Under the pieces are notes generated by a model. The model was not told the origin of the DNA. It saw only the letters and a program-made list of their open reading frames with translations, and made no database searches. 64,000 bases of DNA from Fusarium oxysporum f. sp. lycopersici 4287 (Eukaryota; Ascomycota; Sordariomycetes; Hypocreales; Nectriaceae). Within the stretch, counting starts at the first letter, position 1; every line of letters starts with the position of its first letter. Of the stretch, positions 24,661 through 36,636 are shown one piece after another. The translations under genes were made by a program, and so were the position numbers. The DNA is taken from positions 3,491,453-3,555,452 of the forward strand of contig NC_030993.1 in assembly GCF_000149955.1 (NCBI RefSeq), given 5' to 3'.

Positions 24661-25211
24661 TAATGAATGATGCTGATGTTAACGGTCGCGGCGGGATATT
24701 TCTATTGTCAAGCTGTTGATGGCTTCTTGGATAAAAAGACGGAATTGAGAATAATCCTCAAAAGACAAAAAGAAAGCTTGAGATTACCCGAAGGAAAGAC
24801 AGAGACTTGCAGGACAAACTGCCATCACCTCCAATGCTGATCTTGCAATATTGCAGTCAAAGGATTCAAATCCCGTGGTTTAGTTTTCTCAAAACACGGC
24901 ATCCAATAACGTGAGTCCCAATGCGAGTTGTCCCATCTTCAATTGCCCAATCAAACACACGGGAAAGCGGATGGTCCCGCTCATAGCCCCAAAATCTGAC
25001 AGTAACCAAGTATGGAAGAGGCACGGAGGTAATGCTGATGCTAAGATCAAAGACTAGTGATCCATGTCAGACGTCTAAGCCCAAATAGTAGCGCAAGGTA
25101 GATTAGCCCGTCATACTTAAAAGGTTATTCTACACGCGACCGGACATTAAATACCGTGTTGCCCTCTACAAGATCACTCCATGCCAAAGCCTTCTTGCTT
25201 CATCTTTCGAT

Positions 25212-26837
25212 ATGTCTTTTTCTCTTATCCTAGTCACTGCAATTGTGGCATCGCTATCTTTTTTCCTTGTCAAACATATTCAACAATCCAAGAACACCCC
25301 CTTGCCACCTGGCCCCAAAGGTCTACCACTCTTAGGCAACATCCGTGATCTCCCACCACCCGGAACACTAGAATGGCCTCACTGGCAGACCCACAAAGAG
25401 AAGTACGGTCCAATAACTTCAGTTTCTGTGCTTGGACAGCATTTTGTCATTTTGCATGACAGACAGGTTATTGTGGATCTTCTCGAGACGCAAGCGATAA
25501 AGAGTGCTTCACGCCCCAAGCTGGTCTTTGCTGGGGATATGTAAGACGCAGGTCTACAATTGTATTTTACTTATGCTGACGAGCTGTTGTAGCGTTGGGT
25601 ACGATGGTGTTATGGGCTTGATGCCGTACAATCGAACCTTTCGAATGCATCGCAAACTCACAGCCACCCAAGTCAGCTCCAAATCCATCACTCGATTCGA
25701 GCCCATTCAAGAACTAGAGATCCTCCGACTGTTGAAGAGAATCTACCAAGATCAAGATCCCAAAAGCCAGAATCTTCCAGACCATTTGAACCAGTATGTC
25801 TTCCTCACGGCTCCCGAAGAAGATGCTCAGAAGGCTATAGGGTATCCGGCTCCATCATGCTCCGCATCCTGTACAACTACGAAACAGACCCCTGCAGAAA
25901 CGACCACATCGTCACCATGGCTAATCTTGTGATGGAAGAGTTCTCTCAAGCTACCACTCCAGGTGCATGGATGGTAGACTTCATCCCTTGGCTTCGATAC
26001 CTTCCAGACTGGATGCCAGGCGCTGGGTTCAAGAGGACCGCCAAACTCTTCAGACAGCATCTCTTACAAAACGTCCAAGACCCATACAAGTACGTCAAAA
26101 ACCAAATGGCTCTTGGCAACGATAACGTTTCCTACGTCGCTGGACTCATTAAAGACGTTCACCGCAAGATTGATCCAGAGGAAGAAAGCATCATCGCATG
26201 GACTGCAGCTTCGATGATGAATGCCGGAACCGACACCACCGGTGCAACACTTCTCGCCTTCTTCGCAGCCATGCTTCTCAACCCCAACGTCCAAAAGAAA
26301 GCTCAAACAGAAATCGACCGCTTCATCGGAGACTCACGCCTCCCCTCATTCTCCGACAAGCCAAACCTTCCTTACATCAACGCCATATCACAAGAAGTCC
26401 TCCGCTGGCACACCCTCGCCCCAATGGGTTTCCCACACATGACGACTGAAGACGACACATACGGTGGCTACTGCATCCCCAAGGACACACTTCTTTTCCC
26501 AGCGGTAGCATCTCTCACGCACGATCCTGAAATCTACCATGATCCAATGGAGTTTAAGCCTGAACGATATTTTGAGCCGTGTAACGAGCCTTCCCCGATG
26601 GAACTTGTCTTTGGGTTTGGGAGAAGAGCGTGTCCGGGACGGTGGATCGCCGATCAGACCCTGTTCTTGAGTATTGCGCAGACGTTGGCGGTATTTGAGA
26701 TTAAGAAAGCGCTGGATGGTGAGGGGAGGGAGATTGAGGTTGTTTATGAGCAGTTGCCGGGTGTTATTTCTCGTGTGAAGCCATTTCCGCATAGGATTGT
26801 ACTTAGGAGTGAGAAGTACAGGAAGTTTTTAGAGTAG
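25212..26837 (+). CDS. Cytochrome P450 monooxygenase
   Basis: Three exons (25212-25540, 25593-25793, 25841-26837) give 508 residues. The N-terminus is a membrane anchor followed by the proline hinge PLPPGPKGLPLLGN. The I-helix AGTDTTG (oxygen activation), the K-helix EVLRWH (ExxR), the PERY motif and the heme loop FGFGRRACPGRWIAD with its cysteine ligand are all intact. An apparent frameshift near 25800 is explained by a 47-bp intron with a GTATGT donor. The layout resembles E-class group I fungal P450s such as those of the O-methylsterigmatocystin oxidoreductase type, but the substrate cannot be inferred. It faces the GH127 gene tail to tail, 186 bp apart. Confidence 0.93.
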
Positions 26838-27023
26838 ATAGATTAAGATGTGGTTGAATTTCATTGTAAACGCGTCGTCGGTATTTTGCTCAGTAATCTC
26901 CTGCAATTGCAGTATTTCCAAAGTGTATATGAAGAGGGTGAATTCTGAGCGATATATATAGGGTAGCAAATCCAAGTGATAGAGTCTCGACATATCTATT
27001 TTATGTTCCTGCTCAGAGATGAC

Positions 27024-29092
27024 CTAGCCCTGTATATGATGCAGTCCAACTCTCATATGCCCGTTTCCCCCTCGGTTAGCCCTAAGGTAATACGGCACAA
27101 AGACGCCCTCCCTCTCATCATCGAACCCGGATCTCTGTCCCCCAACATCAAAACCAGGTGTCGACATTGCCTCATCCAACTTCCCACTGCGACGCCAGCA
27201 TGAAGTCCTCAACGCAATATACTCTTCATCCGTCCCACTAATACATAGCCTCTCCTCCTTAACCGCACTACCCGCTTTGAGCCCAACGTCCTTGAAGTGA
27301 TTATCTTCCCATGCATTGTCTGCATCCTCGATACAGTACACTAGTGTTCCTCGGGCAAGTGTCAGAGTATGCTGGTTGGTGTATGGATGTGGAGCGATGT
27401 ATCGAGGCGTGAAGTTGCCGATGGTGAGTGAGAAGACGGGGTTCGTTGCCATGTAAGATGGATCGAGCGTTAGGTAGCCTTTGTGCAAATGAACACTACC
27501 TTCGTTAGGCTTCGGCTCCAGGGTATACTGATTCCGAGACCACCCCGGAATCCTGAGTCGTATCGTGGTGTTCACCGCCGCAGGACTCGTAAGTCGAAAT
27601 TTGACGAGTCCATCCCACGGCCATTCCGTCTCTTGCCGAAGAACAACCTCTCCCTCCCCAACCCCAAACTTCAACTCGGCATTCGTATACAAATGCACAT
27701 TCACAAACACCTCCTTCCCATTCTCCTCCCCAAAGTCCCAAAGATATCCCCCTAACGATCCGTACAAACGCGTCACATTCGGCGGACAACAAGCGCACCA
27801 AAACCACTCCTCCCTCACACTCTTATCACTCTCCGAGCTCCCAAGCTGATTAACATACGTAAACGCCTTTCCATCAAGACTCATAGCCGTCATGACATTG
27901 TTATACAAACAAAGTTCCATGACATCCCCATACTTTGCATCAAGCTCGATATGCAGCAGTCGCTCGGCAAGCATCATGACCGCAATGGATGCACAGGTTT
28001 CGGCGTAGCATCCGCCTTCGTCGGTGGATTGAGGCAGGAAATAATCACGTCCGAAACCTTCCCACTGTTTAATGGCGCCGATACCGCCGGTGAGGTACAT
28101 CTTTTTGGTCACCATGTTGTCCCAGAGGCGGTATACGGCGTCTTTCCAACTTGATGAGGAAGAGAGTGATTGAGAGCCAGATTTATCGATGCAGAGCATG
28201 TCGGCTACAGCGGTGAGAAGATACATTGCGCGTACAGAATGCCCCTCGACGGTCTGTTGTTCCAGAATCGGTTGATGAGCCTGGCAGTACCAATGAGACC
28301 CGTGCTCAGGGTAGGGATCAGGTCGATGGTACAGACTCTGACCACGTTGCTTCGACTCCCATTCAAAGTAATGCTGTCCGTCCTGACCTTTGTGGTTTCC
28401 CCGTTCTTCGAGGAAGTATCGGGATAGATCGTAAGCGTCCTTGTTTCCGGTGGTCTGGTATAAGCGGAACAGAGCCAATTCGATCTCGGGATGTCCAGGG
28501 TATCCGTGCAGTTGGTTCTCGTCCGGTCCAAAGGTACGGTGAATTAAGGCAACGTATTTCTCAATTGGCTCCAAAAGAAGGTTGTTCTTGTAGTACTGGT
28601 GGTGAGCTAGGGCTGCTTCGATGAGATGACCAGCGTTGTATCTGAAAAATGAGTACAAGAAACAAAGTAATGGGGCGACTTGACTTACAATTCATGCATA
28701 TCCTGCAGATTCGTCCACCGCTTTCCCGGCTCAACAACAGTATAATGAACATTTAAGTATCCATCACCCTGCTGCGCCGACCGTATCATTTCGACCAAAT
28801 CTCTCACCGCAGCATCGATTTCAGTATCAAACTCATCATGAAGAAAATAACAAGCACCCTCGATCCACTTCGCTATGTCGCTGTCCCAGAAGAGATGGAA
28901 AGGAACAGGCCACATGGATTTGTCCGCATAGATCTCATGCCATTGCAGTTTGAAACAATCGTAGCGACCAGTCTCGCGGAGTCTTTTGAGCTGTGTATGC
29001 AGTGTCGTCTTTGAGACTGTAGTCCTCCGACGGTGGAGGAGGGAACCTGGTGTTAAGGTGGTATGGTGGAAGATGGACTGGGGATGAGACAT
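27024..29092 (-). CDS. GH127 beta-L-arabinofuranosidase-like hydrolase (DUF1680)
   Basis: Two minus-strand exons (28689-29092, 27024-28641) with a 47-bp intron give 673 residues. WTNLQDMHELYNAGHLIEAA is the hallmark N-terminal region of the family. The catalytic pattern of GH127 is present: Glu and Cys in GGCYAETCASIAVMM, and the Cys pair in WFWCACCPPNVTRL, which in characterised enzymes bind zinc and supply the cysteine nucleophile. The C-terminal beta domains follow. Known members release L-arabinofuranose from beta-linked arabino-oligosaccharides, though other sugars are cut by relatives. There is no signal peptide, so it probably acts in the cytosol. Two copies of the shared 11-mer lie 160-182 bp upstream of the start. 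Confidence 0.92.
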
Positions 29093-29839
29093 GCTGGCGG
29101 TATGTCGAGGTGAAGATTGCGGAATTGAATCTCAGAAATGTTTCTCAAGCTTTAACATGATATACTGCTATTGACAATGGTATGCGAGTCATCGCCAACG
29201 ATTATTGATCAATTGGTGCCTGTTATTAGTTCGTGGTGGGAGCCCCGGGCATCCCACCGGAGCTCCCACCGGAGACCAATATCAAAGAGGGGAAATGGTC
29301 AGATGCTCACGACTGTGGATTAAAGAAGATAGTTCAATGCCCGAAAGAGGTCTGGTTAGATAAACTGGCGAAAAGCCATTTTTGCTTCTCTCGTGATGAT
29401 TCTCCATCTCTGGGCGATATGCTATCAAAGTTGTTGCAATTCATATCTACAATGGGCCAACTTGATGGAATTGATTTGAACTGCAAAGTACATTGGCTCC
29501 CACATAGTAAAGAGAACAAATCATTGCTGCCATTTCATTTCACCTCCTTTCCCTCAATATGTAGAGATTCGTCGAGGAATCTGACGTCAAAACTGATTCA
29601 GTGAAGCCGAGATGAGAAAGTCCAAAAACTCCACAGTTCTACAGGATTGGTGCGGCTAGCTTCTTGGGCGCTGATCATCCCGATGTGACTTTTACCCCAG
29701 ACTCCAAACCAACTTTAGCCCGATTCGTCCATTCAGGAGTGGGGAAGTCCCCAACCTCGCTCTGCGTCGAATCACCCCTCACAAAACAACAACAATTACG
29801 CTTCAACAAGTCAAGAAAACGTCCGAAACCTTCTTGACA
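29093..29839. other. Divergent promoter region, GH127 / regulator
   Basis: 747 bp separate the starts of the GH127 gene (minus) and the regulator gene (plus). It holds the doubled 11-mer at 29252-29274. A frame at 29233-29604 has no similarity and is probably chance. Confidence 0.6.
29252..29274. promoter_or_regulatory. Two tandem copies of TCCCACCGGAG
   Basis: TCCCACCGGAG occurs at 29252-29262 and again at 29264-29274, 12 bp start to start, 160 bp upstream of the GH127 start. The same 11-mer recurs as its complement at 39515-39525 and 39717-39727. Each copy contains CCGGAG, which fits the CreA/Mig1 consensus SYGGRG, and CGG, the core of many Zn2Cys6 sites. Binding factor is unknown. Confidence 0.6.
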
Positions 29840-32686
29840 ATGGAGAAGTACCAATGCCCACAATGCCCAAGGAGCTTCAAGCGACCGGAGCATCTGAAAC
29901 GACACCAAAAAAGTCACGATAGCCTGAGGGGTTTTGAGTGTGATGTTTGTCACAAGAGCTTCACGCGCAGGTAAGCGGTGCAGAGAACTTTTTCATGGGA
30001 CAGGTACTGATATGATTGAAGTGATATCTTGACAAAGCATGTAGCTATCCACGACCATCCGTCCGCTGTGTTGCGACGCGATGTTGGGCGGCGCAGAGCG
30101 TGCTTGGAGTGCGCGAGGGCACGGGAGAAGTGTTCGAGGAATCTCCCGTGTTTGCGGTGTTCAACTAGGGCACTGGATTGCGCTTATCCTCAAACCAGAG
30201 AAAAGCCTGCGGACGCATCGCCGGCTTCTCAGACTGGTACCGTTGCACAAACTCCTAACCAAACTCTTATCACTCCAGGCGAGACAGTAGATCTCATGTC
30301 GCAGGTTCAGCACGTTCCATCAGATTTACAGCTCGCCTTACCTTCACACCAGACACCGCATTCACAAGACAGTCCTTTCTATGAAAGGACTAGTAATGAG
30401 CAACAGCCGAGCTTTGACTATGATCTGTCCACCTACGATATCGACTGGGACTTCCCCATCAACTGGTTACCGTACGACAATGAGATTGAGACAAACTACT
30501 ACTCGATTCTAGGCCTCGATATGACTCAGCCTCTTGATGCTGGTAATGGAACCATGATCGACGAGGCAGTTCCCAGCTTTCCCATGATAGATGCTCCACC
30601 ACGACGTTTGTCGGCCGTAACATCGCTTTCCCCAGGCAGCGGTCTGGGTGTTTCTCCGCAGTTAAGTATGAGCTCTGGGCGTACTATACCCGGAGACCTG
30701 TACGCCACCAGCTCAAACGGTGCCAGACGCCCTTGTACTGCCAAGTCAAAGCAGCTGTTCCCACCACCGGGGCTTCAAGGATACACACAGCTACCAACCA
30801 TTTCTCAAGACTCATGCCTCCAAGCCAACAGCCCTGTAACACTTTCGTTCCCAGATCTGAGCCATATTGTCCTGGAAGACGAAGCGTACAGAGAGTCCTT
30901 CATGACACAGTTGACGTACAGCAAGATTTGCGAAGCATTTACGCAAACGTGTCTCGAATCTTCCATGTTCCATCAGCACTACAACTCTGCTGACTTTCCG
31001 TCATTGAAGCTACTCGAATACTTCGTCAAGCTCTTCTTTGAACACTTCGACCTGATCGTTCCTCTTGTCCATCCTCACACAACCGATCTAAACGGAAACT
31101 GGGTTCTTGCTTTGGCGATCTGTGCCATCGGGAGCCAGTACTCAGCCACAGCGGATATCCACGCCTGCGTTGTACCATTCCACGAATTTCTCAGAAGAAC
31201 TTTGGTTACTCAACTGGAAGGATCAGAGCTCAACCTGCCGCTCGCACAGGCTCTTGTTCTGAGTCAAGTTGGCCTGCTATACTCTGGTGGTAGTCAGCTT
31301 CAAAAGGCTGCTTACGAGAGGATGGGAAGTCTGCAGATGGTCATCACGTTCTATCGTTGCCGATCTGTTTCTCAACTAGATCCGTCGACAGAAGGTCATG
31401 GTGAGGGAGATGACGATAGGTGGCGAGCCTGGGTTGAAGATGAGACTTGGCGTCGACTGTGCTATTTCATTTGGGTGAGTTTATGCTACACCGTCTTTTC
31501 AACTTCGGCAACTGACCCACAAAAGCTGTTAGATCGCATGGGACGTTACTTCTTTGATGACCACCAGATAGGTACATTCAACGTTGCGAACTTGACCTTG
31601 CCGCACGATGGTCTTTGGTCACAAGCAACGTCATCAGATTGGACACAACTCCGTCGCCGCGTTGACGGTAAGATGCACTTTCCCCCATCCCCTGAAGCCT
31701 CATGCTTACGTGCTACAAGCGAACCCAACACTCGAAGTTGCCATCAGCGAGCTCTTCCGCGAACGAACCGCCAAAGCCGACCTAGGCGAATTCTCCCGCA
31801 TTCTTCTCCTGCACGCAGTATACCAAGAATACACCACCGTCAGCACCTACTGCAAGCGCCCTCTCTCATCCTGGATCCCCCAAAACAACCCCGAACCCCG
31901 CAACGACGAAACGCAGCACCTTCAGCTCTCGGACTCAAACTGGCGAAACGCTGCTCTCGATTGCGTGGATACGCTTCACTGGGCCGCTAACGCCACCATA
32001 GCGTCTCTACTTGGAGCTGAGCACCCTACGGTCCTGCATCTGCACTTTTCGCGGGTTGTACTGCTCGTTCCACGGAGAGCGATAATTACGCTGGCGAAAT
32101 ATCTCAAGGCGCCGGAGCATTTGAGGAAAGAGGCTGCAAGCCAGAAGGAGGCACTGCAAGCGGAACGTGAGATATCTGAATGGGCTCAGCAAGATGGGGT
32201 AAGTTCTCTTGATCCAAGATTAGTGCGCTGCTAACAGTATTACAGTCAAAAGCTCGACTTGCAGCACTACACTGCGGCTGTTTCCTCTGGCACGTCCGAC
32301 GCTACGCAAAGATGACATTCTACGAACCCCCCTGCGTATTCTGGGCGACCTTGACTCTCTGGGCATACAGTGTATTCTGCAGTAAATCACGAAGACCGGG
32401 AGGAGGAGAGATGCGCAGCGGGAGTGTCACTCGACAGATATCGCCTGATCGATCAGACGATGAGAATCCCACGTTCATAAGGCTGGACCGACCAAATGAC
32501 GATGAAATGGTGCAGCTGTTTGTCAGGACGGGGGTGTTGAAGGCGTATATCAGTGGTGTTGGGGATATTTACTCGGCGAATGCGCCGAAGAGGATATTGA
32601 AGGAGGGGAAGAGGGTTTTGGAGAGTGTGGCTTTGGCGTGGGGGAGGAATCGAGAGTATCTGGAGTTGATGCAAGCTCTGGCCTGA
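29840..32686 (+). CDS. Transcription factor with two C2H2 fingers plus Zn2Cys6
   Basis: Five exons (29840-29970, 30022-31474, 31526-31667, 31720-32198, 32246-32686) give 881 residues. The first ~55 residues are two C2H2 fingers (CPQCPRSFKRPEHLKRHQKS and CDVCHKSFTRSDILTKH). Directly behind is a Zn2Cys6 cluster, C-LEC-AREKC-C-RC-C, at about residues 72-98. The middle domain with EYFVKLFFEHFDLIVPLVHP and CYFIWLLDRMGRYFF belongs to the fungal-specific transcription factor domain. Exon borders are fixed by phase and by this domain. The intron at 31475 is in frame and would be missed by simple translation. The gene sits head to head with the GH127 gene and is the natural candidate to regulate the carbohydrate genes around it (inference). 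Confidence 0.9.
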
Positions 32687-32874
32687 TGACGCTTTGTGTC
32701 ATGGTACAGGGTAACTGTTCGTATGAGTCAAAGGTAACCACTTGTTGGAACGAACTGCTTTCTCCATCCTTCCCAAATATACATACAATGAGGAAATTAC
32801 AACCACCAACCTGAACCAATTGTTCGTATAAAGGGATGCGAGTATCTGAGCAAGACCTTAATTCTGACAGGCTG

Positions 32875-33028
32875 TCATCCTAGGGTAGAGTCCCAGGCCA
32901 CACCTTTACCCTTGTTGATCGGCGTAAAGGTGTTGACGGGTTTGAAGCTCGAGGTTTTCGCATTGCTGTCTACAGGCAGGGACTTTTCAAAATGTCCCGT
33001 CGGTGTTCTCGTATGTCCCTGACAAATC
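32875..33028 (-). CDS. Possible C-terminal coding fragment cut by the N gap
   Basis: Reading the complement from the gap edge gives 50 codons of plausible sequence (TGHFEKSLPVDSNAKTSSFK ... KGKGVAWDSTLG) ending in TGA at 32875-32877. The rest of the gene would be inside the N run. It does not look like the end of a protein kinase, so it may be a different gene from the kinase fragment on the other side. Other frames here contain stops. This is weak evidence. Confidence 0.3.
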
Positions 33029-33482
33029 NNNNNNNNNNNNNNNNNNNNNNNNNNNNNNNNNNNNNNNNNNNNNNNNNNNNNNNNNNNNNNNNNNNNNNNN
33101 NNNNNNNNNNNNNNNNNNNNNNNNNNNNNNNNNNNNNNNNNNNNNNNNNNNNNNNNNNNNNNNNNNNNNNNNNNNNNNNNNNNNNNNNNNNNNNNNNNNN
33201 NNNNNNNNNNNNNNNNNNNNNNNNNNNNNNNNNNNNNNNNNNNNNNNNNNNNNNNNNNNNNNNNNNNNNNNNNNNNNNNNNNNNNNNNNNNNNNNNNNNN
33301 NNNNNNNNNNNNNNNNNNNNNNNNNNNNNNNNNNNNNNNNNNNNNNNNNNNNNNNNNNNNNNNNNNNNNNNNNNNNNNNNNNNNNNNNNNNNNNNNNNNN
33401 NNNNNNNNNNNNNNNNNNNNNNNNNNNNNNNNNNNNNNNNNNNNNNNNNNNNNNNNNNNNNNNNNNNNNNNNNNNNNNNNNN
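33029..33482. other. Assembly gap (454 N)
   Basis: A run of 454 undetermined bases. The true length is unknown, and it interrupts at least one gene, the kinase on its right. Confidence 0.99.
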
Positions 33483-33804
33483 CGACATGTAGACGACCAC
33501 TAATTCATATTAGCAGAGAGCTCTCCACATCATGATTCTTCAAAGCTCTCGGGTAGAGTTACTTCAGATCGCGCGCCAACCAAACGGTCGAGCTAGCTCC
33601 AAAGCCCAACTTTCCAACCACCTGGTAGCGGTCCCAAAGGACTTCCCCAATCCTGATGGGGTAGTAGCGAGACGCGACATAGTCAGGAAAAAGCTCCACC
33701 TCTAACCCCCGCTCTACAGGCACTCCCCGTAAACCGGGACCCGAGAAGGCGAGAGGTCTCCACGCCCGGTCGGGCCACGGTACCCCTCGTATAAATGAGG
33801 CCAT
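33483..33804 (-). CDS. SRPK-like protein kinase, N-terminal part (truncated by gap)
   Basis: From ATG at 33804, exon 1 (33563-33804) encodes YYPIRIGEVLWDRYQVVGKL followed by GFGASSTVWLARDL, the start of a serine/arginine-type kinase domain with its glycine loop. A 63-bp intron (33500-33562, GTAACT...AATTAG) then joins to NGRLHV at the gap edge, where the VAIK-type lysine is expected next. Without the intron the frame would stop right after ARDLK, so the gene is cut by the gap rather than shown to be truncated. Whether the remaining kinase domain is intact cannot be seen. Confidence 0.7.
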
Positions 33805-36636
33805 CTCTACTCGTCTGAATATTTTTATCACTAGAAGAGTCGCGGAAACATATCAACTACATGGATTGGGGCGCTTTTACTCAAGGTATGTAGTGGAAAG
33901 AAATGCTGCGGAATTGAATGGCGATGTGCTGTTTTTACTGATGAGTCAGACGCAAATTCGACGAATCAAAGCAAAGACGAAAAGCGCGTACGCGTAAAGT
34001 TCAGAATCTAGAAAGGAGGGCACATCAGAGCAGGCAACGCAACTTAATTATTTCCGCGGGAACTCACAGGCCTCCAAGCTAACTGATTCTGCTTGTTCTG
34101 GCTACCATTACGCTGCGGGAACCTGGCATGGCCTGAGTGCGAATAATCGCGTTCCTGATATACAGGCGATGTAGAATAACCATACAAGAAATATCGAGAC
34201 ATTTGGCTTAATGAAACACTGCTTTCAAAGTCTTTCTTGTAGTACAATAATGTTTAATAACATTTAAGATGTTGTTATTAGCAATGGCGCTTTGTGGCTG
34301 TAACAGGGCGGTTGATGAAACTGAGCGGCAATGTTGAGCGTTTATTGTCCTGCAGCAACGAAACGCTCATCAAAGAGGAGGCAATAGTTTTTCTCGTCTA
34401 TGAGAATCTGACAGACGGGCAATGGCCCATTAGATTATCATCAGCCCAAAGTTTCAATCTCTCTATTATTAGCCTCAAGCTTGTGTAAACATTATTCTCT
34501 CAACCCTTCTACCAACCGACCGGGTCTCAAACACGGTTCAGAATTGACACTACCTTCCACTTCTATTCCATTGAACAAGAAATATTATAATCGTCCGTGA
34601 ACCGGTCATAGAAGTAGAAGGATCAAAACTAGCATGCAACATGCTACCTAACAAAGATCGACTTTATATTGGTTGGATTATATGCTCGCGGGGCTACTGT
34701 GAAGATGCCTGGTGGAGAAGATAAGTTAGTCCAGCAACAGACTCCCGCCCGTTCCTCGACTAGCGGATGATAACAGACATTATTGGGCTCTCCTAGTCGG
34801 GCCAGAAGCCGAAGACGGCGAGATGCGCGGAAAGCGCCTCTACACCAAACAAAGAATCTATCGCGGTATGCAATCAGTCTGGGAGTTTAGCGAGCAGGAG
34901 ACCGGCGCGGAATCCATCTTTATGATCTTGGTCTGTATTTAAATTGCAAGAGTTGAGAATTTGACGAAGCTTGAAGCCATCTTGAGGAGTATACCTGTGA
35001 GGGGGGAATAGCCGGGATGGAATTGTGTTAAATAGGTCAAGGAGGCACTGGCAGCCCTGAAGAATAACCATGAGCGCTGGGAACTGTGGTACTAGATTGG
35101 ACCACTGTCTGTGATACTGCTATATGATATGTTAGTAGAAGCTGCAGCATGATTTGATGTCAGCTGTCCAGATAGTCGTACTAGCAGAGTATCGATATAT
35201 AATCTGCTTGAAGGGAAAGTAGCTAGTACTATAAAGGCTCGGTATGATGAATAATCGTGATTATAGGAGAGTTGTGTAGATATAGCCCAGTTAGAATTCG
35301 CCAAAGCACTACCGATGTATTCTTTCTATTTCCAGTTTATGCGGTAAAGGTATAAGGAACCCGTCGACGATATCCCGCTAGAACGTATTACGTGGATTAA
35401 TATGCCAGGATGATCTAGCCGACTCCTAGTCTATCATGCCAGTCACTGTATCCCTAGCAGCCATAATATTAAGACTGCTAAGGTCATATGGGTGAAGACT
35501 GGGTTCTCTTACGGCCTGTTATGAAAGTCGATGAGCTCTCTTAGACCCGGAAAGGCCTCTTTGCTATACCCAAGATTAAGACTATAATATAACTCCCGAT
35601 GAAATTCCTAGATTGTTGTAAAAGGACCCTAGAAGGATTTGTCAGGAAGACGTTGATTAAATATTGGACCCGCGTTAATATTGGCGATACTAATGCTACC
35701 TGGTGGGGAATACTACATAGCTGTATAGTCATAGCCTTTAGTTACGCGAGAATTTGCGCCTTAGACTCTTCTGATTATTGTATCTACTTGTAAGATAGGT
35801 CTTGACCTTAGGTCCTTCCATAAGAATATATATATGGCCCTTGTGCTTGAAGCTATAGTATACTTTTAGGACTAGGATTGATATAATTTGCGTAATAAAT
35901 TGCATAGACTTTGCTTCTGCTAGTGTTATGAAGGCAGTGGCTTTGATATAGAGCTTTGGTGAGGCGAAGAGGATATGCCTTAGATGTTGTCGTAGGCGGC
36001 GGAGATATGGTATTTTATTAAGTTTGTAAAGGAATAAAGTGAGGAGCTGCATAAGAAGGCCAAGATTAATTTCTCTTGACTCCATGGTTGCAGGAACCGG
36101 ATCTTTGACTGTATTGATGTTCATCGCGTTGTGAGTTAGGGGACGGTTGGATTCGGTTATACTGACAGCCGCGACATCGGATTAAAGAATGCCCGATACC
36201 CTCTGATTGACCAGGCGGCGCAGAGACGTATGAATTTTATGTTGAAGAAAGCGATTAATTTCTACTTAGAAGCTTAATTGACCTGATGAGGAGATATCTC
36301 AAAAATAAAATGACGTTTAGTGTTGCGTATACTCACGCTTTTCACCTTTGCCTCATGAAGGTGAAGACAAGTTCATTGCCGAGGATATCAGATAGCGCTA
36401 AACTCGAAATATCCTTTTCAGAGGTCAAAGCTGGGGAGACCTCCAATCACTTCATGCGTCACGCCCTTCAATATACATGTTCCTCGTGATTAATAATAAG
36501 TAGAACGTAACTGAGCATCGGTTATAACGGGTTCATGATCCGATCCTGCCGACTCTGGGGTATAAGAGGCTCTTTGAACAGACTGTTCTCTCTGTCATTA
36601 TTTGAACACTTATAAAACTCTCTCATCTCAACAAAC
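33805..36636. other. Decayed, AT-rich accessory region
   Basis: Outside the pseudogene at 34705-35095 this stretch is AT rich with stop codons in every frame. The frame on the minus strand at 35738-36124 reads like mutated coding DNA, with many Ile, Leu and Lys codons, but has no recognisable family. It is probably a graveyard of repeats or genes mutated by RIP or similar. The last ~150 bases (36490-36636), with a TATAAAAC at 36611, are the crotonase promoter. Confidence 0.5.
34705..35095 (+). pseudogene. Pseudogene of a conserved fungal H...NC protein
   Basis: A start at 34705 (MPGGEDK), a 52-bp intron (34725-34776) and the exon HYWALLVGPEAEDGEMRG match the beginning of a fungal family of unknown function. 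In the same frame follow TAA (34940), TAG (35009) and TAG (35033), then VKEALAALKNNHERWELWY and a final TAG. The C-terminal GWNCVK-stop-VKEAL shows the family's NC-x-W motif with a TGG-to-TAG change. The stops are of the transition type that RIP produces. The gene is dead in this copy. Confidence 0.7.

Larger units (their letters stand above)
23869..25211. other. Intergenic with AT-rich island
   Basis: Holds a perfect (TGATG)6 tract at 24071-24100, a hairpin at 24313-24344 and an AT-rich island at about 24410-24660. The last 300 bases are the likely promoter of the P450 gene. No gene is seen. Confidence 0.6.

Noticed and set aside
25790..25860. Apparent frameshift in the P450 gene
   Set aside because: A 47-bp GTATGT...CTATAG intron restores the family sequence (QVSGSIMLRILYNYE).
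32970..33503. Long frames across the N run
   Set aside because: They consist of undetermined residues and carry no information.
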